From: JASLBX01 sp035762665
GTDB lineage: Bacteria; Actinomycetota; Actinomycetes; Jiangellales; Jiangellaceae
Length of the DNA stretch: 64,000 nucleotides
Assembly: GCA_035762665.1 (NCBI GenBank)
Contig: DASTNZ010000235.1
Span: forward strand, 62,001 to 126,000
Direction: 5' to 3'
Shown here: one piece after another, positions 24,892 to 32,629 of the stretch
Layout: every line of letters starts with the position of its first letter
Numbering within the stretch: position 1 is the stretch's first letter
The notes under the pieces: generated by a model
Databases searched by the model: none
What the model was told of the DNA's origin: nothing
What the model saw: the letters and a program-made list of their open reading frames with translations, nothing else
Made by a program: the position numbers and the translations under genes

Positions 24892-25578
24892 GTGGCGCAC
24901 GTGCTGCTCATCGAGGACGACGTGACGATCCGGCAAGGGTTGGTTCGCGCGTTGGGTGAGCACGGGCACGCCGTCACGACGGCGCCCACCGGCGCGGAAG
25001 GCTTGCGGCTGGCGCTGGCCGATCGCCCCGACGTGGTCGTCTTGGACCTCGGGTTGCCGGACCTCAACGGCCGTGAGGTCCTGACCATGCTGCGAGCCGT
25101 TTCCGACATCCCCGTGATCGTGGCCACGGCCCGGGATGCGGAGCAGGAGATCGTCCAGGCGCTCGAGTCCGGCGCGGACGACTATCTGGTCAAGCCATTC
25201 GGCGGCAACCAGTTACACGCCCGGATCGGTGCGGTGCTCAGGCGTGCCGGGCCCGGAACCGACGAGGATCCGACCGTCGCGGTCGGCGGCCTGCGGATCA
25301 ACCCCCGGTCCCGCGAGGCCACGCTGGACGGTGAATCGCTCGACCTCACCCCTCGCGAGTTCGACCTGCTGCACTACCTCGCCACGCGGGCGGGTGAGGT
25401 CGTGACCAAGCGGCAGTTGCTGACCGACGTGTGGCAACTACCGTACGGTGGCGCGGACAAAACCGTTGACGTGCATCTGTCGTGGCTGCGCCGCAAGCTC
25501 GGGGAGTCCGGCCAGCAACCGGTCTACCTGCACACGGTGCGTGGCGTGGGCGTCAAGCTGAGCCCACCGTCCGGATGA
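24892..25578 (+). CDS. OmpR-family response regulator
   Basis: 228 residues. Receiver domain with acidic pair Glu8/Asp9/Asp10, phospho-acceptor Asp52 (VVVLDLGLPDLNG) and Lys in LVKPFGG (about 101); C-terminal winged helix with LTPREFDLLHYLATRAGEVVTKRQLL and VDVHLSWLRRKLGES. Starts at GTG 24892. The kinase gene follows after 19 bases on the same strand. A second OmpR regulator (19309) lies only 5.6 kb away and is clearly diverged, so the two systems are not a recent duplication. Confidence 0.93.
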   Translation: MAHVLLIEDDVTIRQGLVRALGEHGHAVTTAPTGAEGLRLALADRPDVVVLDLGLPDLNGREVLTMLRAVSDIPVIVATARDAEQEIVQALESGADDYLVKPFGGNQLHARIGAVLRRAGPGTDEDPTVAVGGLRINPRSREATLDGESLDLTPREFDLLHYLATRAGEVVTKRQLLTDVWQLPYGGADKTVDVHLSWLRRKLGESGQQPVYLHTVRGVGVKLSPPSG

Positions 25579-25597
25579 CGCCCGGAAGGAGCGACGG

Positions 25598-26896
25598 GTG
25601 AGGCGATCGCTGGCCCTCCTGGTGACGGCCACGACCTCGCTGGTGCTCGTGGCATTCCTGATACCGCTCGCGCTGCTGATCAGGTCCGCCACGTCCGAGC
25701 AGGCCATCTCGGCAGCCACGAGGGACGCCGGCGCGCTGGTGTCCGTTGTGGCCACCGCGGACAGGGACACCGCGGCCCTTGCGGTCGAACAGTCCAAGGG
25801 CGTGACCAGTCACTCGTTCACAGTCTTCTACCCTGACGGGACGACGGTGGGTGATGCTGTGGCCGCCTCACCGGCAGTCGAGCTAGGGCTGCAAGGTCAG
25901 AGCCTGACCGCGGAAGCCGACGGCGGTGTGGAGATCGTGGTTGCCGTGGAGCTCATCGGCGGCGGGACGGGAGCGATCAGGACCTTCGTCACCGATGCCG
26001 AGCTCACCGCGGGCGTCCTGCGTTCCTGGTTGATCCTCGGTGCCCTGGGACTTGGGTTGGTCGCCCTTGGGGTCGCGGTAGCCGACCGGCTGGCGTCCAG
26101 CATGATCCGTCCGATCGTCCAGGCGGCTGACGTTTCGCACCGCCTCGCGGGTGGGCAGCTGGACGCTCGCGCTGACGTGCAAGGACCGCCGGAGGCACAA
26201 GCCGTCGCGACTGGCCTCAACCATCTGGCGAGCCGGATCACGACAATGCTGAAACAGGAGCGGGAGTCACTCGCCGACCTGTCCCATCGGCTGCGTACCC
26301 CACTGATGGCGCTCCGGCTGGAGGCCGAGGCGCTCCCCGGCGACCACGCCGGACGCGTCAACGACGGCGTCGACCAGCTCGAACGAGCAGTCTCCCAGGT
26401 GATCAACGATGCCCGTGCCCGCGGCATGGACACCAGCCCGGGCGCGTGGTGCGATGCCGCAGCCGTGGTCAGTGAACGGGTGGCGTTCTGGTCGGTGTTG
26501 GCCGAAGACACCGGACGAGAGGTACACACGTCGTTGGCCGCGGGTCCGGTGTTGGCCAGGTGCGTGGCCACCGAACTGGCCGCCGCGCTGGACGCGCTAC
26601 TTGGCAACGTGTTCGCCCACACTCCCGACGGCACGCCGTTCGCCGTGTCGCTCGAGCGATCCCCCGGCGGCGTCCGGCTCGTTGTCGCTGACGGTGGGCC
26701 GGGCTTCAGCGTCGACGATCCGATCGGCCGTGGGCGCTCCGGCGGCGCCTCGACCGGGCTCGGGCTCGATATCGCCCGACGGGTGGCCGAATCCGCTGGA
26801 GGCCACCTGACCGTCGGCCGGTCGGAGCTGGGCGGGGCGGCGGTCACCCTGGACATGGCGGCGGAACCGGGTGAAGATCCGCCGGCCATCCGCTGA
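25598..26896 (+). CDS. sensor histidine kinase
   Basis: 432 residues. TM1 at about 5-30, an extracytoplasmic domain (31-142), TM2 at about 143-165, HAMP (about 166-218), H-box ADLSHRLRTPLMAL with His230, N-box LLGNVFAHTP, and ATP-binding glycines DGGPGF and STGLGLDIARR. The LSHRLRTPL H-box is the type paired with the preceding OmpR regulator in actinomycetes that also have a PepSY gene next door, as here. Start GTG 25598 behind GGAAGGAG. Confidence 0.92.
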   Translation: MRRSLALLVTATTSLVLVAFLIPLALLIRSATSEQAISAATRDAGALVSVVATADRDTAALAVEQSKGVTSHSFTVFYPDGTTVGDAVAASPAVELGLQGQSLTAEADGGVEIVVAVELIGGGTGAIRTFVTDAELTAGVLRSWLILGALGLGLVALGVAVADRLASSMIRPIVQAADVSHRLAGGQLDARADVQGPPEAQAVATGLNHLASRITTMLKQERESLADLSHRLRTPLMALRLEAEALPGDHAGRVNDGVDQLERAVSQVINDARARGMDTSPGAWCDAAAVVSERVAFWSVLAEDTGREVHTSLAAGPVLARCVATELAAALDALLGNVFAHTPDGTPFAVSLERSPGGVRLVVADGGPGFSVDDPIGRGRSGGASTGLGLDIARRVAESAGGHLTVGRSELGGAAVTLDMAAEPGEDPPAIR

Positions 26897-27014
26897 TTGC
26901 CGGCTTAACCCACTCTTAGGTTGCGCGCAGCGCGGTCATAACGAGCCGTCCACGACTCTTGAATGGAGCGGTCGCCGAAGGTGCGACCACACCGGACGAG
27001 AGGGATGGAAGATC

Positions 27015-27563
27015 ATGAACCGACCGAACCGCCTCACTGTTATCGCCGGGGCCGTCGGCGGACTGCTTATCACCGCCACGGCGGTCGCCGCCGTCGCCAT
27101 GAGCGACGACACACCTGCAACCGCGGAACCCACGTCGCTCATCACCCAGAGCGCTTCTCCACCCGACCCAGGACCAGGCGAACCGTCCGACGACCGAGAC
27201 TTCGACGACGATTCCGATGACTCTGACGACGCGGCCACGCAGCCGGCGCCGACAGAAGACGGCATCAATCAGGATCAAGCCATCGCGATCGCCGAGCAGG
27301 CGCTCGCCGACCTCGGTCCGGTCCCGCCGCTGGACGAGGTCGAGCGGGAGTTCGAGCACGGCAGCACGGTCTGGAAGGTCGAGTTCGGCGACGACCACGA
27401 GGTCTATGTCGACATCGCCACCGGCGGAGTGGTCAAGCTCGAGCAGGACGATGACGACGGACGTGGGGACGATGACGATGACAATGACCGTCACGACCTC
27501 GACGACAACGATGACGACGACCACGACGACGATGACGATGACGACGACCACGACGACGACTGA
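27015..27563 (+). CDS. exported PepSY-domain protein with Asp/His-rich tail
   Basis: 182 residues. N-terminal signal or anchor (MNRPNRLTVIAGAVGGLLITATAVAAVAM), an acidic Pro-rich linker (31-85, with a DDRDFDDDSDDSDD patch), one PepSY domain (about 86-143: QDQAIAIAEQALADLG...WKVEFGDDHEVYVDIATGGVVKLE), then a 39-residue tail (144-182) almost entirely Asp with His, Asn, Gly and Arg. PepSY domains are proposed to bind or inhibit peptidases; the Asp/His tail looks like a cation-binding segment. Start ATG 27015 with GGAAGATC upstream. It follows the RR/HK pair as in many actinomycetes. Confidence 0.85.
   Translation: MNRPNRLTVIAGAVGGLLITATAVAAVAMSDDTPATAEPTSLITQSASPPDPGPGEPSDDRDFDDDSDDSDDAATQPAPTEDGINQDQAIAIAEQALADLGPVPPLDEVEREFEHGSTVWKVEFGDDHEVYVDIATGGVVKLEQDDDDGRGDDDDDNDRHDLDDNDDDDHDDDDDDDDHDDD
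27444..27563 (+). repeat. GAC/GAT codon tract coding the acidic tail
   Basis: A low-complexity run of GAC and GAT codons broken by CAC, AAC and CGT, ending at the stop codon of the PepSY gene. On the other strand it reads as an artefactual Val/Ile-rich frame. Confidence 0.85.
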
Positions 27564-27663
27564 TCGGAGCCGCTGGGCCGCTGCCGGCTAGAACCAGTGG
27601 GTTTACTTGATGACCTCCTTGGGCAATGATCAGATGACGGGATTGCTGCCCAGGGGGACCATC

Positions 27664-28383
27664 ATGTCGACGACAGAGCAAGTTCAAGAGCACCGTGGCC
27701 CCACGTACATCGAGGAACCCGCCTTCGCTCGCTGGCTGTTCGGCTCCAGTCAGGCTGCTTGGATATGGCTCATAGCCAGGCTCTGGTTGGGTTGGGAATG
27801 GCTCCAGGCCGGCTGGGGCAAAGTCTTCGGTGGCGACATCACGATCAGGTTCTGGGAGTGGGGCGACGAGCAGTACAGCCTTACCGGAGACGCGAACTGC
27901 GGCTGGATCAAGTCGTGCGGAGACGTCGAGGTAGGCGACGCAGTCGCCGGGTTCGCGGCCGGCGCCATCGAATCCGCCGAGGGCCCGCATCCGGATGTCG
28001 CCTACGACTGGTACGTCAACTTCCTGGAGTGGATCCGCGATACCGCAAGCCCGTGGTTCGGCCCACTCGTCGCCATCGGCGAACTCGTCATCGGTACCCT
28101 GCTCATCCTCGGCCTGTTCACCGGCATCGCCGCCGCGCTGGGTGCGATCCTGAATTTCTCGTTCGTGTTCGCCGGAAGTGCCGGCGTCAACCCAGCCATG
28201 ATCGTTGTCTCGATCCTGCTCATCCTGGCGTGGCGCAATGCCGGCTGGTACGGACTTGACCGCTGGGTCCTGCCGGCTTTGGGCACGCCATGGCAGCGCG
28301 GCTCGATGCTCTCCAGGCGTAGGCGCGTGACCGAAACGGAGCCGGTGGATCGAGCGGAACCACCACCTCCCCCGCGCGAGTAG
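27664..28383 (+). CDS. DoxX-like membrane protein
   Basis: 239 residues with about four transmembrane helices. The first, after FARWLFGSSQAAWIWLIARLWLGWEWLQAGWGKV, matches the start of DoxX-family proteins; later helices are GPLVAIGELVIGTLLILGLFTGIAAALGAILNFSFVFAGSAGVNP and AMIVVSILLILAWRNAGWYGLDRW. A loop of about 60 residues with two Cys (CGWIKSCGD) lies between helices 1 and 2. DoxX proteins are quinol-oxidase or thiosulfate:quinone oxidoreductase-related subunits, interesting next to the persulfide gene that follows. ATG 27664 behind CAGGGGG; an earlier in-frame start at 27607 is possible. Confidence 0.82.
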   Translation: MSTTEQVQEHRGPTYIEEPAFARWLFGSSQAAWIWLIARLWLGWEWLQAGWGKVFGGDITIRFWEWGDEQYSLTGDANCGWIKSCGDVEVGDAVAGFAAGAIESAEGPHPDVAYDWYVNFLEWIRDTASPWFGPLVAIGELVIGTLLILGLFTGIAAALGAILNFSFVFAGSAGVNPAMIVVSILLILAWRNAGWYGLDRWVLPALGTPWQRGSMLSRRRRVTETEPVDRAEPPPPPRE

Positions 28384-28386
28384 GTT

Positions 28387-28403
28387 GGCCGGCGATGCTG
28401 GCC
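28387..28403 (+). terminator. candidate terminator after the DoxX gene
   Basis: GGCCGGC - GAT - GCTGGCC forms a 7-bp stem with one G-U pair just after the DoxX stop, in the gap between two convergent genes. No T-tract. Confidence 0.35.
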
Positions 28404-28466
28404 GCCGAGACGGCGACGGTCAGCCAATAAGCCGTCCGGGCAGCACCACGACGGTGAGCCCGGCAG

Positions 28467-29822
28467 TCAGATCGTGACTTGCCCCGTCTCCGCGCGCTCG
28501 GCCGCGATCACCTCCGCGACTCCGGCACCGACAAGGACGGCGGCCTGGAAGCCTGCCCGCGCGAGCAAGGTGGCGGCGATGACCGCGCGGCGGCCGCTGC
28601 CGCAGATGACCAACACTGGCCGGTCCGGGTCGAGCTCCTCGGGTATGCCCTCGGCGACCAGGTCTCCGAGGAAGCATTCGATCGCTCCGGCGAAACGCGT
28701 GGTGGCCCGTTCGCTCGGCATCCGAACGTCGAGGACCTGGGTCGACTTGTCGGCCATCCTCCGCCGGAATGCCGGAATGTCGACCAGCTCAAGCTGGCTG
28801 GTAGGAGCCCCGTCCAGGCTTCTCACTGCGCCGAGCACGGTGTCGATTCCGATCCGCGCCAGCTGGGTAACCGCCGCTGCCACATCTTGGCCGGGCTCAG
28901 CCACCAGAGCGATCGGCGCCTGGTAAGGCAGCAGCCAGCCCGCCCAGCTGCCGAAGTCATCGGTGAGCTCGATGCTTACCGAGCCGCTCAGGTAGCCCGC
29001 CGCCACAGCACCGGGCGGACGGATGTCAACGACCTGCGTGTCCGCGGGCAGCCGCTCGAGGTCGGCGTAGCTCAGCTCCTCTACGTTTATCGCCGGCATC
29101 GGTGGCACGCCGATCGTGTTTGTGGGACCCATGTACTGGTAGAAGGCGGGAATCGGCATCGGATCGGCCAGCAGCTCATCCGCGAACTGCTCGGCGCTGC
29201 CGATGGTCAGCAGCGGGTTCGTGTCGACCTCTACGCCGATCGTCGAGGTGTACTGGCCCGCGCTGGTCGCCGTGCAGAACGAACCCTCGCCGTGCGTCGG
29301 GTACAGGCCCACCGACCTCGGTAGGCCGGCCAGCCGGTGGACCGAGCCGTACTGCAGTTCGCCGAGCGTCCGGGCGCGCGCCGCGCCGAGCAGGTCCGGC
29401 CGGCCGGCCGAGCCGACCACCAGGCTGCCACCCGAGAACAACGCCACCGGTTCGCCGTCGATCAAGACCAGATAGCTCGTGTGCTCCGGAGTGTGGCCGG
29501 GAGTGTGGATCGGCCTGACGGTCAGCCCGTCGGCCTTGATTTCCTCCATGTGGAAGGCAGGGGTATGCGGATAGGCGGGAGCCGCGGCAGCCGGTAAGAC
29601 CAGCTCGGCTCCGGTGCGGACCGCGGCCTGTTCGGCGCCGGACACGTAGTCGTTATGCAGGTGTGTTTCCAAGACGAACCGCAGCTCGACGTCGCGCTCG
29701 GTGACGACGTCCAGGAAACGGTCGACGTCGCGCTGCGGGTCGACCAGCACGCCCTTACCGTCGTGGGTCAGCAGGTACGTCTGGTCACCCAGCCCGGGTG
29801 TCCGGAACGGTGTGATGTCCAC
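28467..29822 (-). CDS. metallo-beta-lactamase/rhodanese fusion, CstB-like
   Basis: 451 residues: an N-terminal metallo-beta-lactamase domain (about 1-235) and two rhodanese domains (about 255-350 and 365-450). The first rhodanese lacks its Cys (loop reads VAEPGQD); the second has an active loop CGSGRRA. This MBL - dead rhodanese - live rhodanese order is that of CstB, which turns persulfides into thiosulfate. Metal-site residues seen: THLHND (His54, His56, Asp58), PGH (His110), RPDL; where ETHE1 has its ligand Asp (GDAL) this protein has GGSL, so the exact chemistry is uncertain. Start GTG 29822. Divergent from a CstR-like repressor with two operators between. Confidence 0.85.
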   Translation of the reverse strand: MDITPFRTPGLGDQTYLLTHDGKGVLVDPQRDVDRFLDVVTERDVELRFVLETHLHNDYVSGAEQAAVRTGAELVLPAAAAPAYPHTPAFHMEEIKADGLTVRPIHTPGHTPEHTSYLVLIDGEPVALFSGGSLVVGSAGRPDLLGAARARTLGELQYGSVHRLAGLPRSVGLYPTHGEGSFCTATSAGQYTSTIGVEVDTNPLLTIGSAEQFADELLADPMPIPAFYQYMGPTNTIGVPPMPAINVEELSYADLERLPADTQVVDIRPPGAVAAGYLSGSVSIELTDDFGSWAGWLLPYQAPIALVAEPGQDVAAAVTQLARIGIDTVLGAVRSLDGAPTSQLELVDIPAFRRRMADKSTQVLDVRMPSERATTRFAGAIECFLGDLVAEGIPEELDPDRPVLVICGSGRRAVIAATLLARAGFQAAVLVGAGVAEVIAAERAETGQVTI

Positions 29823-29885
29823 TGTGATGGGTCCTTCGATGAGAGTTGTTTCGACGGTTCAGTGCGCCACTAGTGTCATGAGGCT

Positions 29886-29901
29886 ATACCCGTGGGGGTA
29901 T
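29886..29901. promoter_or_regulatory. CsoR/CstR-type operator 1
   Basis: ATACCC-GTGG-GGGTAT, a 16-base dyad of the C-tract/G-tract kind bound by CsoR-family tetramers, 64 bases upstream of the CstB-like start and 72 before the repressor gene. A second copy lies 45 bases away (start to start). Confidence 0.7.
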
Positions 29902-29930
29902 TTCTCAGCCGATGCTAGCACGCCGTTGTC

Positions 29931-29946
29931 ATACCCCGGGGTGTAT
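29931..29946. promoter_or_regulatory. CsoR/CstR-type operator 2
   Basis: ATACCCCGGGGTGTAT, a near-perfect 16-base dyad, 26 bases before the repressor start codon. It overlaps the probable promoter of the repressor gene (TTGTCA at 29926), so autorepression is likely. Confidence 0.7.
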
Positions 29947-29972
29947 GCTTTGAGCGACGTCAGGAGGTTGGC

Positions 29973-30242
29973 ATGAAGGTGGACGACACCGCCGCCGCGG
30001 ATATCATCAGACGGCTCCGCCGTGCCGAGGGTCAGATCCGCGGTGTCATCGGCATGATCGAAGCGGGCCGTGACTGTTCGGAGGTCGTCACGCAGTTGGC
30101 AGCAGTGTCACGAGCGCTCGACCGCGCGGGTTTCCGCGTCATCTCCAACGGTCTCGAGCAGTGCATGACGTCCGACGCCGACGACGGCACGAAGAAGGCC
30201 GACCTCGAGCAGATGGAAAAGCTGTTCCTGTCCCTGGCATGA
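29973..30242 (+). CDS. CsoR-family repressor, persulfide-sensor (CstR-like) type
   Basis: 89-residue all-helical DUF156/CsoR-family repressor. The two thiols of the family are present: Cys35 (GRDCSEVVTQL) and Cys64 (GLEQC). The His that copper-sensing CsoR uses (His61, four before the second Cys) is Gly60 here, with Asn59 beside it. Loss of that His with both Cys kept is the CstR pattern, which reacts with persulfides rather than binding Cu(I). The divergent CstB-like gene agrees. ATG 29973 with AGGAGG at 29962-29967. Confidence 0.85.
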   Translation: MKVDDTAAADIIRRLRRAEGQIRGVIGMIEAGRDCSEVVTQLAAVSRALDRAGFRVISNGLEQCMTSDADDGTKKADLEQMEKLFLSLA

Positions 30243-30334
30243 CGCTCTCGTGGCGCGGCTCGGCCGTGCATCGCGCGAAGCCAACCGGAACCGAACGGTG
30301 AAGCTGCTGATGCCTGCGAGTAGTGGTCAGGATC

Positions 30335-30886
30335 TCAGTCCTCGAGCATGGCGAGCAGCTTGGTCACGGTAGCCCAGTTCCGGGCGGTCCCGGTCATCTC
30401 TGGTCGAGTCGACTGGACAATAAGTCCGGCCAGTTTGCTGCGGCCGAAACCATCCGGAGTGTGCAGGTAGATCGTGCTGCCGATTAGCTGAGCTGTATCG
30501 CGGCTGCCGGTGCCGTCGACCCGCTTCAGTGCGTCAGCGAGTGCGTCGGCCGTGTCGGCACTGGCTTCGGAGGTGAGAAACACCGCGTGCACGGCTCTGG
30601 GGTTTGGCTCATCCGGGTACGGGTTATCCCGCGCGATCTGAGCCAGCTCGTCGCGAGTCAACACCACCACCGCCGGTGACACGCTCAGCTCACTCGCGAT
30701 CGCCCGTTCGATGTCCGCAGGGCGCACCGGCGTCTCGGCCGCGGTGAACACGACGTTGCCGCTCTGGATGTACGTCGAGACGTCGGTGTGGCCCAGTGCC
30801 GACATCACCGAGCGCAGGTCAGCCATGGCGACCTTGTTCCGGCCGCCGAGGTTGATGCCGCGCAGCAAGGCGACGTGCGTGGGCAC
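30335..30886 (-). CDS. DUF1697 domain protein
   Basis: 183 residues. The opening MPTHVALLRGINLGGRNKVAMADLRSVMSALGHTDVSTYIQSGNVVF is the signature of DUF1697, and the C-terminus RSKLAGLIVQSTRPEMTGTARNWATVTKLLAML is equally typical. Function unknown; a small cytoplasmic alpha/beta protein common in actinomycetes. Start GTG 30886. It stands alone, 114 bases from the end of the oxidoreductase operon. Confidence 0.9.
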   Translation of the reverse strand: MPTHVALLRGINLGGRNKVAMADLRSVMSALGHTDVSTYIQSGNVVFTAAETPVRPADIERAIASELSVSPAVVVLTRDELAQIARDNPYPDEPNPRAVHAVFLTSEASADTADALADALKRVDGTGSRDTAQLIGSTIYLHTPDGFGRSKLAGLIVQSTRPEMTGTARNWATVTKLLAMLED

Positions 30887-31000
30887 GCCGGAAGCCTACT
30901 CGGTGGCACGGTGGGCCGCCCACCAGAGTTCACGCCGTACCTACAGGCACGCGTGCATGTAGGTACGGCGCGCCGTCTGCCGAACGTGATCGAACGAGAG

Positions 31001-32629
31001 TCAGGTGCGTTCGGGGATCACGGAGATCGCCCCAGCAGGGCATTCAGTCACGCACAGGCTGCAGCCTTTGCAGAAGTCGTAGTTGATCTCGTACCGCTTG
31101 CCCGGACCAAGCTTGATGATCGCGTTGTCGGGGCAGACCCCGTAGCAGTTGTCACATTCGAAACAATTGCCGCAGGACAGGCACCGGCGCGCCTCGAACA
31201 GCGCCGTCGACTCGTCAAGACCGCCGACAACCTCGTCGAAAGTACCGACCCGGCGGATCGCCTCCAGGCGCGGCCGGTGCTGTTTCGACGCGTCGGAGTA
31301 ATACCAGGTGTTGAGCTTGTCGTAGGTCGCAAGCGGTGCCGGCTCGGGCGGTGCGTAGCTGCGCCCCCGTAACCAGGCATCGATGTTCCGGGCCGCAAGC
31401 TTGCCGTGCCCGACGGCGGTGGTGACCGTGCGATCGGACGGTGCCATGTCGCCACCGGCGAAGATCCCCGGGTGGCCGGTCATCATGTCCGGCCCGACTT
31501 CCACGACAGCGTCCTTGATTGTCACGCCCTCGACTCCGTCAAGCAGGGACAGGTCACTCACCTGGCCGATGGCCAGCACCAGCGAGTCGGCCGCGAGCTC
31601 CTCGTACTCTCCCGTGGGCTGCGGGAAGCCGGTCTCGTCAAGCCGCATCTTCTCGATCGTGATCGTGCCGTCGCCCACGTCCGCCACCGTCGACAGCCAG
31701 CTCATCCGCACGCCTTCCTCGATCGCCTCCTCGACCTCGAAGTCGTGCGCCGGCATCCGGTCGCGGGTCCGCCGGTAGACGATGACCGGGTCGGTGGCGC
31801 CGAGCCGGCGGGCGGTGCGAGCGACGTCCAGCGCGGTGTTGCCGCCGCCGTAGATCGCCACCCGGCGCCCGAGCAGGGGAGCATTCTCCCCCTCCATGCT
31901 TCGCAGCACCGTGACCGCGTCGAGGATGCGAGCGGAGTCACCCGCCGGGATGTACGCCCGCCGGCCGACATGGGCGCCTACCGCCAAGAACACGGCGTCG
32001 AAGCCGCCGCCACGCATGGCGTCCGCGGCGTTCTCCACCGGGCTGTCCAGCTCCAGAGTCACACCCATCTCCAGGATCCGCCGGATCTCGGCGTCCAACA
32101 CGTCCCGGGGCAGCCGGTAGGTCGGGATGCCGTAGCGCATCATCCCGCCGGCCTTGGATCCGCCGTCGCGGACGGTCACGTCGTGTCCGAGCAGAACGAG
32201 GTGGTAAGCGGCTGCGAGGCCAGCGGGCCCGGCGCCGATTACCAGCACCCGCTTGCACGAGCGGAACTCTGGGACCGGCACGGTCCAGCCCTGTCGGATC
32301 GCCTCGTCACCGAGAAAGCGCTCGACCGAGTTGATGCCGACCGCTTCGTCCAGCTCGGCACGGTTGCACGCCGTCTCACACGGCCGGTAGCAGACCCGCC
32401 CCATGATCGCGGGGAACGGGTTGTCGGCCATGATCTGCCGCCAGGCCTGCTCGTACCCACCCTCCTCGGCGTGGTAGAGCCACTGCTGGACGCTCTCCCC
32501 TGCGGGGCACGCGTTGGTGCACGGCGGAAGCAAGTCCCGGTACACCGGGCGCTCGGTTCGCCAGCTACCGGTCTTGTTGGCCAGGCTCGAACCCACGTCC
32601 AGCGTGATCGCGAACGGCTTGTCCCTCAC
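31001..32629 (-). CDS. GltD-like FAD/NAD(P) oxidoreductase with C-terminal 2[4Fe-4S] ferredoxin domain
   Basis: 542 residues. N-terminal Fe-S domain of the glutamate-synthase small-subunit type (CTNACPAGE, CYRPCETAC), an FAD fold (VLVIGAGPAGLAAAY, about 130), an NAD(P) fold (VAIYGGGNTALDVARTARRLG), then a C-terminal bacterial ferredoxin with two cysteine sets: CLSCGNCFECDNCYGVCP and CKGCSLCVTECP. It probably carries electrons between the PorGAB enzyme and NAD(P)(H), replacing the usual small ferredoxin subunit PorD. GTG 32629 overlaps the porB TGA (GTGA) and has GGAGG 7 bases upstream. Longer frames to 32911 run inside porB. Confidence 0.88.
   Translation of the reverse strand: MRDKPFAITLDVGSSLANKTGSWRTERPVYRDLLPPCTNACPAGESVQQWLYHAEEGGYEQAWRQIMADNPFPAIMGRVCYRPCETACNRAELDEAVGINSVERFLGDEAIRQGWTVPVPEFRSCKRVLVIGAGPAGLAAAYHLVLLGHDVTVRDGGSKAGGMMRYGIPTYRLPRDVLDAEIRRILEMGVTLELDSPVENAADAMRGGGFDAVFLAVGAHVGRRAYIPAGDSARILDAVTVLRSMEGENAPLLGRRVAIYGGGNTALDVARTARRLGATDPVIVYRRTRDRMPAHDFEVEEAIEEGVRMSWLSTVADVGDGTITIEKMRLDETGFPQPTGEYEELAADSLVLAIGQVSDLSLLDGVEGVTIKDAVVEVGPDMMTGHPGIFAGGDMAPSDRTVTTAVGHGKLAARNIDAWLRGRSYAPPEPAPLATYDKLNTWYYSDASKQHRPRLEAIRRVGTFDEVVGGLDESTALFEARRCLSCGNCFECDNCYGVCPDNAIIKLGPGKRYEINYDFCKGCSLCVTECPAGAISVIPERT

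Noticed and set aside
26916..27551. Val/Ile-rich 'membrane protein' on the minus strand
   Set aside because: It is the complement of the GAC/GAT tract of the PepSY gene, not a real gene.
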